Positions 1 to 12,324 of a DNA stretch of 64,000 nucleotides are shown piece after piece. The stretch is from Epiperipatus broadwayi (Eukaryota; Onychophora; Udeonychophora; Euonychophora; Peripatidae). The notes under the pieces are model-generated. The model was not told where the DNA came from. It searched no databases and saw only the letters and a list, made by a program, of their open reading frames with translations. The stretch is from positions 2,859,909-2,923,908 of the forward strand of contig JAQFVV010000111.1 in the NCBI GenBank assembly GCA_028023455.1, given 5' to 3'. A program made the translations under genes and the position numbers. Within the stretch, counting starts at the first letter, position 1. Each line of letters starts with the position of its first letter.

Positions 1-695
1 TAATAGATTATCGTTTGAAACGCAACAAATTTCTGTCTAGGTAAATCAAAATGTTTGTATTTTGCTTTTATTTTAATAAATTCCTTTAATAGAAGTGAAA
101 GACTTATGTTTATATTTAAATCCATAATTATAAATTAGATTTAGAGTTTTATATATTATTCATTTAACACTATTTAAAGTACTAGCTTAAGTTTTGAAAT
201 TATTTATTTATAAAGTCTCAAATTATTTTCTATTGGAATTATTAATTAAAGTACTATTATTTTAAAAAAGACATATTTAAAATGCTTTCCCTTTTCGCTA
301 TCAATAATAGCATTTTTGTGCTCTCTGTTAGTTAGAGAAGTAGTAGAACAGATAATTAAATGTAATGGAATACAGTTTAGTTCTATCATTGCCAGTGTTT
401 GAATTTCATATGATTTTTCAAGTGACAAACCATTTGAGTCTTTTCCCTGCATTGGCAATTATTTTATTCCTGAATCAGAATGATGTCATGCAAAATATTT
501 TTTTCTAAGCAAATATTTAATTGTAAATAGTACATTTTCACAAAGGCTAGAGTATGAGGCCGGTTCCCACCCCCAATTTATTATTAAATATATTTTTTCC
601 AATAATTTCAATTAAGTTTTTTTTATTACAATAAGGAGTATTAAACCACTTTCTAAGCAAATATATATATTTAGTTGATAAAAAAATCATATGAT
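1..695. other. Non-coding A/T-rich stretch
   Basis: No gene seen. Frames are closed apart from short chance ORFs, and no repeat or RNA signature was recognised before the small inverted repeat at 702. Confidence 0.5.
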
Positions 696-701
696 TATAA
701 G

Positions 702-898
702 CCAATAAACATCACATGAACATCATTTCTGGGGGTATTGGATGAATAGGCACTAGATGAGGATTTTATGCATAAGCCTTTGGCACCCATTGATTACTCT
801 GGCTTGCACTGAGTGGCAATACTCTATAGAGAGTTTTGCCTGTTTTAATAACAGTTATAAGCAAGCATAAGAAATAGTGATCATGTGATGTTTATTGG
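702..898. repeat. Small foldback enclosing the first copy of a 117-bp repeat
   Basis: An 18-bp perfect inverted repeat, CCAATAAACATCACATGA at 702-719 and its complement at 881-898, brackets the sequence at 735-851. The enclosed sequence is found again in direct orientation at 1170-1286, so a mobile unit or its end was captured here. No protein is encoded. The family is not recognised. Confidence 0.6.
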
Positions 899-1286
899 TC
901 TTAAAATAAATCCTACCTATAGGATAGTGGTGGCTATGGTTATTAAAGAACCAAAGACACCAAAATATATAGGGACTGAACTCAGCTCAGACCGATATGG
1001 TTATATAACCTAATGAGTTTGGATTAAACATATTGTGTTTTCAATTTAAGACTCATAGTTTTTTAGTTAAGTAGAGATAAAAGGTAGCTGGATTGTAAGA
1101 TTTAGGTGCAGTGCTCTCAGATCAAGGCCCCTCACTGATGAAGGCCACAAGCCAGAAACTAGTCTAGAGATATTGAATGAGTAGGCATTAGATGAAGATT
1201 TTATGCATAAGCCTTCTGCCATCCATTGATTACTCCAGCTTGCACTGAGTGGAACTACCGTATGAAGAGTTTTGCCTGTTTTAATG
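735..1286 (+). repeat. Partial tandem dimer of a hammerhead-bearing repeat
   Basis: Two diverged direct copies of about 117 bp lie at 735-851 and 1170-1286, giving a unit period of about 435 bp. The second copy begins a few bases after the predicted hammerhead cleavage site at 1164/1165, so the ribozyme sits at the unit junction. Sequence between the copies (about 935-1130) is recognisably related to the minus-strand interior of the element at 15511-15907, for example an AATATAT-GG-CTGAA-TCAG pattern and an AGATAAA-GCTGG pattern just upstream of the ribozyme. Tandem units separated by self-cleaving ribozymes are the known organisation of retrozymes and some Penelope-like elements. Assignment to either class is inference. 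Confidence 0.55.
1118..1180 (+). ncRNA. Hammerhead-like ribozyme, locus A
   Basis: CTGATGA at 1135-1141 is followed by a stem II candidate GGC(1143-1145)/GCC(1151-1153) with a CACAA loop, then GAA at 1155-1157, then AC-TA-GT (1158-1163) as a two-base-pair stem III, and C1164 as the presumed cleavage base. This is the order of a type I hammerhead with a minimal stem III. Weak points are an A·A mismatch at the base of stem II (1142/1154) and a poorly paired stem I, so the copy may be inactive. The flanking TCACTGATGA and GAAACTAGTCT are shared with locus C. Confidence 0.6.
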
Positions 1287-1289
1287 AAC

Positions 1290-3628
1290 ATTCAAACTGA
1301 GTGCAACAGTTCTATTTATTTTTAAGTCTTTTTATCAATCATTGAATTTCTATTTTTAAATCTCTATATTGATCTCTAAAATCCACATATCATCAGACAA
1401 CATGTCATAATTATTTTTAGTTAAATTAGGAATATCTCAACTCTAAGATATAGGACTATAAAACATCCTTTTGGTATTGCAATTTGTTTCAACAGGCAGA
1501 ATCAATTTATATTATTAACAGAAAAGACCTTCAATGAAATTTTAATTTTTTATTGGTCTTAACAAGTGAAAAACACTTAACAGATTAATATTTTAGTTGT
1601 AATTATTATGTTTAATGACAGCATTTCTAGTTTTGAGAAATATACTTATACAATGCATATAACTTTTGTTCACATAATTTTGATTGGAAAATACGATTAT
1701 TTTTTTGTTGGATTTACTTTTTTGTAAAATTATTAAATATTTATTTTTTAAGAAGTATGTAATAGTCTACCTTTAGCTTTTGTGTGAATGTATTTGATTT
1801 TTAAAAAAAAATTAGCCTGCTGAAACTTATGCAATATATAATATTAGATAGAAAGTGCTTTTTATCAATACTTTTTGATTGATTTTTTAATTATATATTT
1901 TTTTAACTTTTAAATTAAATTCATTACTAGAATATATACTTTAAATAAAATTTATCTAAAACATAAAGATTTTATAATAGATACTTTTATTGTTAAATAT
2001 ATTTTTAAATCTAAATGATGTGATGAAATCATTGTTTTGATAACTTAATTACTGTTTATTGCTTTTCTTTTTGTTTCAAAAATTGATATTTTGTTACTAA
2101 GATTATTTTCATGAACTTATGCTTTTAATGAAATGTATTTAAAACATAAAGATCTAATACAAAATAGATTTTTCATTAAAAATGACAACTTAATAAAAAT
2201 GATAAGAAGTGAATAAAAAAGGGCCAAGAGTGTGTTCCAAAGCTATACACCCAAAGGCTTAAGACAATTTCATGCATCAGTAACATAGTAATACTGGGTA
2301 GAAATATATATATATATATATTAGTTTACTGCAATGCATGGGTGCCAGACTCTGAACCAGGAAGTCCATAGATAGATTCCATTGGTAGCACTTTTGCAAT
2401 ACTTGCATTTTTTATGAATGCTCAAGCAATAAAACCATTAAATTATTTTTTGAATTATCTTCAATGACACATTTCTGTTTAGATAATATAATTCCCTGTT
2501 CATGTTTGCTTACTTTGATATTCCAGACTTATCAATATATATTTTTTATTTGCATGGCATTAAAATATATATAGTACATGACTACTTAACATTTTGGATT
2601 ATTTATTATTTTGTTTTTCTTAATTTATTTTCTAAACATTGTCACAAAAAAACAAAAACTCAAAGATTTATTTAAACACTAATCCATAGGCAAACCTTGT
2701 ATGATATTAATACCTCTATAAAGAAGAAAACTAACCAAAATGTATATAAAGTCAGTGGTAGTGGGTGGGTGGTGGCATATTAGAAAAGATTGTTTGTTAT
2801 ACTAAATCAAATTTATTCAAAAATCAATGATATTAAAGAAAAAAAAAATAGAAATTTAAAATAAATTTGTTTAATTTAAAAAAAATCATACTCTTATGTA
2901 TATATAAAATAATATAATATTCTTAATGTCCTAAATTTTTTTAATAAAGGTAGAGACTTTATTCCACTTATAAGAAAAATAGCTTGTCTAAAATTATATT
3001 ATTTTATGTTACTTCTTTTGATATTTACAGTAATTGTAATTCTAATTGCAGCCGGAAAATCTTTGTGCATTTTACAATTTAGTATTTAAAGTCAAATCTC
3101 TTTCTACTCTGAATTCTAATTTAGAACAAAGAGAATTTTGTATAGAGAACGTAGTTTAAGAAAAAGATTTAAAAAAAATCAGTAAATTATTTGATTAAAC
3201 ATAAAAGAAAAATATAAGTAAAAAAAATATGTACAGTTTATTGTAATAGTTAAAGCAATTTATTAAAATAAAAGCACCCAATATAAACATTTTTATTTAT
3301 CTAGATATAAGTTTGAGGCTTTTCAAATGATAATATAGTATTTATCAACAACTGTTTACTATAATTTGCAAACAAACATTATTTCATGTTTTATATATCA
3401 TGAAAGAAAAACAATAATTTGTGTTTAATAATAATTTGTTTTTTGAAATGCAACAATGCTTTAGGAGACCAATGCCTTGACAAGGCTGAATGAGACTATT
3501 GAAATATTCAGTCTACTTTTGTAGAGAAATTATCTGGTTCTGTGGATGATGATGATAATAATAATAATAACAACACTGTAATAGAAACTATGTAAACCAA
3601 AGAAAGTAATAAAGTACTTTTTAAAACA
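1290..3628. other. Non-coding A/T-rich stretch
   Basis: No gene, RNA or clear repeat family seen. It holds poly-A/T runs and a short TA run near 2305-2320. Confidence 0.5.
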
Positions 3629-3629
3629 T

Positions 3630-3801
<172 letters not shown>

Positions 3802-6800
3802 TATTTTTTCAGTACTGGAATTATTTGACCCTAAAACAGCTTGGACACTATTAAATAATTTGTAATATTAAAAGTGTGGCAAAAAGCTGATCAAATTACT
3901 TGTTCATATTATCATGTGTAAGAAAATACTATTTGATTAAATGTTCTACTTAATAGATTCGAGTATTTTATACCAGGTAGAGCTACTAAAGCCATATTAA
4001 TGATGTTAATTGATAATTTAAAAAAAATCAAATTTATAATTTAAAAAAAAAAAATTCAATCAAACAAAAACTACTTACTATAATTTTCAAAACAGACAAA
4101 TTATTTTCAAAACGAAACCTTTTCACCATGAATTAAAAATGACAACATCTACTTGAAATGAAAAATTTCAACTAGTACTTCAATGAAAGAAAATTGTGGA
4201 TGTCATATTTTTACATATTATTCAAACAAATGATTTGCATTGTTCATTATAACTTTTGAAACAAATAATTTGTCTTCAAAGCAAACAATTTTTGATATGA
4301 ATTAAAATTGACATTTTCTATTCAAAACAAACCATTTGAACTATTATTTGAATGACAAACAATAATATATTTTACTAATTTTAGGCTCTGCCAGCATTAC
4401 TTTATTTTTTAAATCAACAATTTTTAGCAATATGAATTGAAATTGGCATTTATTATTAAAATCAAATCATAATTGTAACTATTATTTGGACAAAAATGGA
4501 AATTGCCTTTTTTACAAATTTCAATCTCCACTTTGCCATATAAAGATGAGTAATAATAAAATAGTGACATGTATGCATCAAACAAATGAGAAATTTAGAC
4601 AGATTTGTGTAAGTTAAAATATTAATTTAATTTCCAGAAAAAATCAATTACATACATAACTGTTACATACGTTGGTAAAGCACTCCTTTAAAGTTGGGCA
4701 TCATAGGTCTGCTTTTTAGGGCCACTGTTATCTCTAATTTTTTACTACCCCAATTCTCCCTCTATATCCCACTTATAGACCTGACTTCTGGAGTTCAAAC
4801 AAAACATCTGTAATTCCATAAATACCTCTCCTTATAGGGTCTGCTGAGCCTTCACTAGTCTCTATGGGTTTTGATTCATCCCCAATTTCACCTTATAAGG
4901 TGAGGCATTTTGGTGGTAAATTTTATTTAAACCTTCACACCATATATGGTTATTTTCTACATGACATTGTTACATTAGATAATTCCAATATTATTTAGTT
5001 ATACCCTTCTAATATTATTTAGTCATACAATTCAATACTTATTTATGAATCACTTTAATTTTACAATACTATTTACGTAATAAATTTCACCCAATCCTAA
5101 ACTAACTTGTCAGTGATACCACAGATGGTTTGATTATTAATGAAAGTTATCATTTGGATCACATCTATTGAAAAATAAAAATAAATATTCCTTTCCAAAA
5201 GATCAACGAAACAACTATCTTTTGTTGCTGGAATCAAAATTTTTTTGTGGCTCTTTAAATTAACTAAAAAAATTATTAATCAAAAATTAAATTATAAGTT
5301 TCTAACTTTGGAATTAGCAATTTCATTTATAATATTTTCTATATCAGGAAATTGAAACGATTTTATTTTGAATGTATAAATCAGTCAGTCTAATTTGGGT
5401 CATAGAACTTTTTAAATAATTTTTTATCTCCAGTATTACAAACTTCATTAAATGAAGACCATATCGAATATATTTTTAGTAGTTGAATCTAAGACTTGTA
5501 CACATATATCATATGTAGCATTTTTATTTTCAAATGCTCTTCTTAGTTTGGTGCTATAATCTTATTAAGGCAGAGTCTGGAATGCAAGGCCCTCGGATCA
5601 CGGCGAGCCTTGTCACTTCCGTTGTTCAATCTTTTATGGACCCTCGAGTTATCAACCTTTTGATATTTTTATTTTCGTTTTAAATAAGTAATATTGTCTA
5701 ACTGTAAAATAAGCTTCTTTGTAATATTATTATGAAAATATTTTTGCCCGTTCAAGATAATAATAACGTTTTTATAAACGTAAAAAAAAATGTAGTAACT
5801 ATTTGTTTCATTTTTTTAAAACGATTATATTTATGATTTATAATTATTTCTAACAATAAGTAGCAAGTGTTTAATTTAAAACGATCATTATGAATATAAC
5901 TATTTCATATTCAAAAAATGTGTCAAAATGTCTATTAATATAACCTTGGATTTATCCAAAAGAATTAGATTTTTTTTTTCAGTTATTTTAATGTGAATAC
6001 TACTATCATTATTATGAAATTATTTTGTTTAAACGCAATTCTGATTTCATTTACATCACTATCACTCGAACACTTTTGATACGCTTAGTTATGTCACTCA
6101 TTAGCATATATAATCCTATAATAATAAATTAAGTTTTGCACTTTTTATTTTCAAATATTTATTGAAAATAAAATACAGAAAATATGAAAGTTCTTTATCA
6201 TTTATTTAATTTTTTACATGACTCATTTGTGAAATGCTCAGAAAACAAGTTTGAAAATATCAATTACTGGCTGGTTGTAGTTGATATATTTGTCTTTGTC
6301 ATTGCCATGTGCGATTTAATCAATATAATGGCTGGAGATTATCTTTTTATTTATCAAAAGCAGTACAATATTAATTAACTTTCAAAGAATTATTAATGGC
6401 ATTTAGGACAATTTATTAAAAGCTACATTTTTAAAAGGGCATGCATTTATAATTGCATCACCAGTGATATAAATATCAAAAGTTTTTGTATTTTTAATTA
6501 AAACTTCATTAAAATAACAAACAAATAAAGTAAACCAAAAAAGAAAAAAGTTAGTTATTTAGTAAAAAAAAGTTTTAATTCGCCTTCAAATATAAACATT
6601 TCATAGACTAATATATACGATTCAATTATTTTTTAAAATAATAATGAAAAATTTCTTTGAATCTAAGTTTAACAGTAATCTTCTTCAGCTTGGAAATCAA
6701 ACTTAATATTTATCAATTTAACCGATTAAACTATTTAAAGCTCAATCTGATATTAGGCTGATTGAACATCACATGACCTCCTCAATAACTAACCATACGA

Positions 6801-7450
6801 TTGCTTTTGATAGCATTTTTATTATTATATCCTAAATTACTATTTTTTAATTAAAATATAATAAATTATCAAATAACAAATAACATTCCATATTCTTCTA
6901 AAATAGATGTCTAAGAATATTTAAAATAAACTATTGGACATTAATTAAGATTATAGAGTATTTTCAGTTAACGATTCTAACTGATGTATTACATTGTTTT
7001 TAACTAATATTTCTGTTTCAATGTTCTTTCTCAAAGATGGATATAATTTGTGAAAAACTTGCGAACAGCAGATTGAACATTTTTTGAAGAAAAAAAATTA
7101 CTGTTTTTTTTAAAACCCCAAAGAGAGTCTAAAGCAAATTTTAGTTGGAAATGAAATCTTAGCTGAGAAACATGTTAAGTGCATTATTCTATGCAATAGA
7201 ATTTCTGCACAGCTTAACACATAGGTAGAATGATAGGCTAAAGAATTTAAAGGTCTTTGATTAAAATCCTTTTTTATCATTTTCAGTGCTCAAATATTAA
7301 ATGATGTTATACTAAAGATCAAAAATACATTTTAGATTTGTTTGTGCACTTACAGATTTTAAAACATTGTAGGTGGTATTAGTCAAAGAGGAAAGGTTTA
7401 TCTAAAAAACTCTTCTATTAATTCTCTGCTTATTGTACATATAATTATAA
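3802..7450. other. Non-coding stretch with one CpG-richer spot
   Basis: No supported gene. 4670-4910 is less A/T-rich and contains paired CCTTATAGG/CCTTATAAGG-like motifs. About 5570-5650 is a CpG-rich island containing CTCGGATCACGGCGAGCC, which looks like the end of an unrecognised transposon but has no partner end that I can find. A 64-codon ORF at 6184-6378 is within chance for this composition. Confidence 0.4.
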
Positions 7451-7451
7451 T

Positions 7452-7700
7452 CAAATGATTTATTGCTAAGGGAGTCCATAAAACGTTGAAGCACAGGAAA
7501 CAACTGAGCTGGGCTGTATTTCCTACACCTTGAGTCCAGAATCCATCACTGCATTGTGCAAGACTATATAGGACAAAATAATACAATGATTTATTGCTTG
7601 TGAGTTCATAAAATGTTTGAGAACCAGAAGTGACAGAACTGAGGCTGTGATACATAAACTTTGAACTCCAGAGTGTGTCATTGCTGCTCATTATATAAGC
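7452..7700. repeat. Diverged tandem duplication, period about 132 bp
   Basis: Two adjacent copies start with CAAATGATTTATTGC at about 7452 and CAATGATTTATTGC at about 7584. They then share GAGT-CATAAAA-GTT-GA, CTGAG-CTG and AACTC/GAGTCCAGA blocks. The duplication is old. A 97-codon minus-strand ORF (7398-7691) crosses both copies and is probably an accident of the repeat. Confidence 0.65.
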
Positions 7701-9432
7701 TATAGAAAATTTTGGATCTTACGTATTATAATCACCTACTGGTGATTTAAAGTATGAAATTTTGATTATTCGATGTTAGCTCTACTTTTAATAAAGCCCA
7801 TAAACCATTTTATGCATGCAATATTTTATTACCATTAGTATTGCCAATACAAATTGTAAGATATTTATCTTCAGAAATTTTTTTTTGATATTGATTTATT
7901 TTATTGATTAATAATTATATTTGTTAACTTGAATTAAAATTGACCCAACATAGAGCCGCATTATTCATTAATTTAAAAATTGTAGGATGAGTTATCTGGT
8001 AGAACCATATCAGAGTCAGAGTGTTTTGATTATGTCTAAACAATCAACTACAGTAAGTGTGAGTAATAAGTGATTAATAGATAATAATTCATTTAAATCT
8101 TTATTCTCAGACCAGTTTTTGGCTCTCGCCTTTTTCAATAAGGTTTTGGATTCAAAGAGGAAAATAAAATAGTTGTGCATCTAGCAACAACCTTTAACTG
8201 TATTTTATTATTCAAGCTAATAATGATTTAAGACTTTTAAAATATATAGTTGCTTTATATACTTATTCAGACAAGTTGGCTTGGATTCAAAATCTTACAA
8301 TGTTTTGAATTTTAGGGTTTTTGTTTTAAGATTAGAATGAAGTTGCAAGTTGTTACTAGATGTAGGACTGCATAAAGATAAAGAGCCAGAAAATAAACTG
8401 GAGATAGAAATTTAAATACATTAATATTATTGATTACTCAAGTTTATTATAGATGGCGCTGAAGTAGAGATTTGTTCTGTCTCATTATTATACATTGCGC
8501 AGGAAAAAAAACCTAATTGATTTGTTTAAAGATAATTATGTCTATGATTATGCTGTTGGACAGTTGAAGGATTTAAAGAGATTTCAAAAGCACAAAAATA
8601 TTTTTTTTCAATTGGTATCTAGATGACAGACTGCTGATTGATTGGATAAAATGATTAATTAATTTGTAAAATTATTCTACAGTTTTCATAATAAAAAGAT
8701 GAAGATATATCAAAAATAATGGTAATATTTCACAATAAAAAGCATGGAAAGCTCTTTTCAATTGTAATAGTTATCATCATGAATAAAATATTTTCTTTGT
8801 AATCTAATTAATGTACACTGTAAAGAGTGAAAACACATATAGCAGTTCATTAGAAAGTCTAAAGAGTTCAGAGATTATTATATAGCATTTAGGAAATTTT
8901 GTTTATATTTGCTATAGTGATAATTGGTAGTTTGCCCTAATTTTTTTGTCTGGTTTTAGTTACTTTATTGATGTAAGTACTCTTAAATAAGAACACGAAA
9001 AACTTGAAGTCTATTTAATTAATATAGTATTCAGCTCAATTTACTTTCTTTGCATAAAGTGAGTTTTTATTAAAATGCTTTATTTGATGTCATATTTTGC
9101 AGTTAGTGTCTTAGAAGTAACTTCATCTATTTAATATATTAAAAAGAATTTTAGCAGTAATCTTCAATTTATATATATATTCTAAAAAACTTTTATAAGA
9201 AAAGTTATGCTGTAATTTTTTTTAATTTTACACAAAAACATGTTTGCCTATATAAAACCAATTGATTATTTTAATCACGTTTTCATGTATGCTTTTATAA
9301 TGATATTAATTAATATATTGTGCCAATTTTCACATTTCAGCAACAGCAAAAAAACTTTAATGATCTTATTCTGGAATATTAATGTATTGTAAAACTGAAT
9401 GTGTGTGTGTATATATATATATATATTGTAAT
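7701..9432. other. Non-coding stretch with a possible decayed hammerhead
   Basis: No gene seen. On the minus strand at about 8106-8150, GGC-GAGA-GCC is followed by AAAAAC-TG-GTCT. This matches stem II, stem III and the cleavage site of the family at 15.6 kb, but the CTGATGA core is degraded. TA and TG runs occur near 9400-9425. Confidence 0.35.
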
Positions 9433-9829
9433 ACCAAAACTAATAAATATAACAGTAATTATCTATTATATACAGGCTTTCAATATGCAGAAATAGTTAA
9501 TTTCTTAACTCTACTCAACTGTTGTTAAATTCAGAAAAAAAAAAAAAAGGAAGCAAATGTCATCAATTCCATGAATGCAAAATTTTAATGTTGCAGCTGG
9601 TCTATTAATTATCTTCATTTTATTTATATTCATTGAAATTGTTTCCTTAATTTTTTTTATATTATGGTTTCTCTCTTCATGAAGAATTTTAACATTTACA
9701 ATATCAAACTTAAATTTATATTTACATGGCCTTTCATGATCCATGAAAACTGAAGCAGTCATTAAATTATTATTAGTTTTACTTTTCACACACTTGTATA
9801 AAATTCATGATCCTTTAATCTTTTTTCAA

Positions 9830-10125
9830 TCATCATCATCATCAACCATCATCAATCCACTGCAGGATTAAGGTCTCTCCAAGTTAAAACCATCTTCTCC
9901 AATCTTTAGCTTCTCTTCTCCACATCACCCCTGCACACTTTCTTCTTTCATCCATCCATTCTGGGTCTTTACAATCTCTTGGAATACAATTTAAAATTTA
10001 ATTGTCCATCTATTATCATCTCTTCTAGCAATATGTTGAGGCAAACTACACTTCAGTCTTTTAATTTTTTCAATGAGGTCAATAATTTGTGTTCTTATCC
10101 ATATATTGCATTTTTGATCTTTACC
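9830..10125 (-). mobile_element. RTE-like LINE 3' end inserted in the left foldback arm
   Basis: Read on the minus strand, this is the end of a LINE reading frame and its short tail. It is co-linear with 52725-53040, sharing the CATCATCAATCCACTGCAGG tail, the CTTCTCTTCT block and a TGGATGGATGAA block that encodes the family's C-terminal region. The tail is a degenerate ATG/CAT tract, as in RTE-type LINEs. The right arm of the foldback keeps the uninterrupted site near 10790-10815, so this is a later insertion. Confidence 0.7.
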
Positions 10126-10469
10126 TCAATTTATCTCTATATGATAACATATATCCACAAAAAATTGATTTACAACATTATTTTTCTACTTGACAGTTAT
10201 GAGATTTTTAGAAATATTCACTAATTTATGTGTAATAGAAAATGAAACATTAGAAAATGAAACATTAAACACATCCTTATATATATATCCTTAAAAAATT
10301 TCTCTTGAACATTTGAAATATACAGAATACATATTCATTTTTTACTATCAATATTCAAGTCCTTTAAATCATTTTAATTCTTTTTAAATTGACATAAAGT
10401 ATTGTTAACCTGTACAATCTTATATCCAACTTCAAGCAATTTCTTGGCAAATTAAAAAAAATATTAAAA

Positions 10470-11105
10470 AATATTAAGATATTTATCAAGGAATTGTTTG
10501 AAGTTGGTTATAAGATTGAACAGATTAACAATACTTTATGTCAATTTAAAAAGAGTTATAAAGATTTAAAAGAGTTGAAAATTGATAGTAAAACCTGGAT
10601 ATCTATTCCATCTACTTCAAATGCTTAAGTAAAATGTTTTAAGGATATATATGAGGATGAATTTAATGTTTCATTTTCTGTTACAAATAATGTTAATAAG
10701 TTAGAAAATAATTCTAAAAATGCCATACCTGTCAAGCAGAAAAGTAATGTTATAAATCAAATTTTTTGTGAATGTATGTTATCAGATATAGATGAATCAA
10801 GATGCAGTATTGAAAAAAGATTAAAGGGGCATGAATTGTAATATAAGTGCATGAAATGTAAAAATATTGATTTAATGACTGCTTTAGTTTTCTTGATCAT
10901 GAAAGGACATGTAAATATAAATTTAAGTTTGATATTGAAAGTGTTAAGATTCTTCATGAAGAGAGAATACATAATAAAAGAAAAAAATAAGGAAGCAATT
11001 TTAATAAATAAAAATAAAATGAATATAATTAATAGACAAGCTGCTAATGTTAAAATTTGGGATTCATGGGAGTTGAGTAATGTTTGCTTCCATTTTGTTT
11101 TTTGA
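10470..11105 (+). pseudogene. Decayed coding sequence of unknown mobile-element protein
   Basis: One frame reads open from about 10475 for roughly 50 codons to a single stop near 10627, then again for about 70 codons to a stop near 10840, before frameshifts break it. Recognisable stretches are KELKIDSKTWISIPS, FCECMLSDIDESR, KRLKGHE, CMKCKN and the HER-C-YKFKFD segment. The last is repeated in the opposite arm at 9511-9789 on the minus strand. The Cys/His content is suggestive of a zinc-binding part, but I do not recognise the family. Coding-like conservation in both arms shows the arm was once a gene body, not simple repeat. Confidence 0.45.
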
Positions 11106-11279
11106 ATTTAATGGTAGTTGAGGAGGATTAAGGAATTAACTGAAAGTACTTCTGCAGATTGAAAGACTGTATATAATAGTTAATTGCCATTATATTTATT
11201 AGTTTTATTATTATTACAATTAGTTTTTTAATTAAAGGACATTTTATTTGTATATATATGTAAAATCAGATAAAATAAA

Positions 11280-12293
11280 TATAATAATCAAAATCCTCTG
11301 GAATAAACTCTACAGTATTTAATATACCAATATAAAAAAATCAATAATAGCTATAGCCATCTTATGGCAGTGTATGCTATCCTGAGTACCAGTGAACAGT
11401 TAAAATTTAAACAAAATAAATTATCATTAAAATTACTCAACACTAACATTCCCCATGTGAATGGCCAATTATTGAAAATTTATGTACATTTACATAATTA
11501 TATTGCTTATTTAATATATTGTCATATTTATAAAACATGACACTTTGATTTTTCTTTTCTTCAAATTGTTTTCCACATGTAAAATAAAAATATCAAAGTA
11601 AAAAATTCTATTAAAATAACTGAATGTTGAGCAAATATATATTTAAATCTATAACAGAATAACACACCTTATTATATGAAAGTTCATGCTTTTTAATTGA
11701 TCTGCAATGATACCCCACTTTATAAATAATACATTTATTGATTGTATCAACAAGATCCTTTCTACTAATAATTCATCTAAATATTTGGTTCAACATTAAA
11801 TCTAACATTAAAATGAGCAGAAATTAATGATGTAATCATACTACATACATTATTATTTATATATGGTAATAAAATCCATCTTTTCCCTTCAATATTTTTC
11901 CTCCACCAACCATGAGTGAATTTATACAATGTAAATAACATATGTTTATGGAGAGAAAATAATATGATCAATTATAAAATGTTTATAAAACCTCTTGTCA
12001 ATTAGGGTATTTGTATATCCCAAACGAAATGTTCATCTTATGTATAAATTAGCTGGATTTAGAACATTTTTGTTTAGAAATAATATTCTATGTAAGTTTA
12101 GAGTGACAAATTATTCAATATTGAAATATATGCTAATGATTTATTGAAAGTCAAATTGCAATCTTTACATATTAGACCATAATAAATAAAGATGGATTTT
12201 TACCTCTGTTGTTAAAAGAAAGTTGGCTTGACAGCTGATTGAGATTGTTGATTGTTATTGATATTGTCTAAATGTTGATTACTTTCGATGAAT

Positions 12294-12324
<31 letters not shown>

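Larger units (their letters stand above)
9433..11213. repeat. Giant foldback (palindromic) element
   Basis: The left arm (9433-10462) and right arm (about 10470-11213) are inverted copies of each other, with a centre near 10465. The arms match along their whole length once a LINE piece at 9830-10125 is removed from the left arm, giving about 735-745 bp each. The outer ends carry CTGCAGATTGAAAGACTGT and its complement. The same end sequence forms the mini-foldback at 25040-25225, so the ends define a family. The arms contain a decayed coding sequence. Tail-to-tail insertion of two copies, or palindrome formation during replication, would give this structure; neither can be proved here. Confidence 0.8.

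Noticed and set aside
10851-11105. 84-codon ORF and its minus-strand partner at 9511-9789 as two small genes
   Set aside because: They are the two arms of one palindrome and pieces of the same decayed frame.
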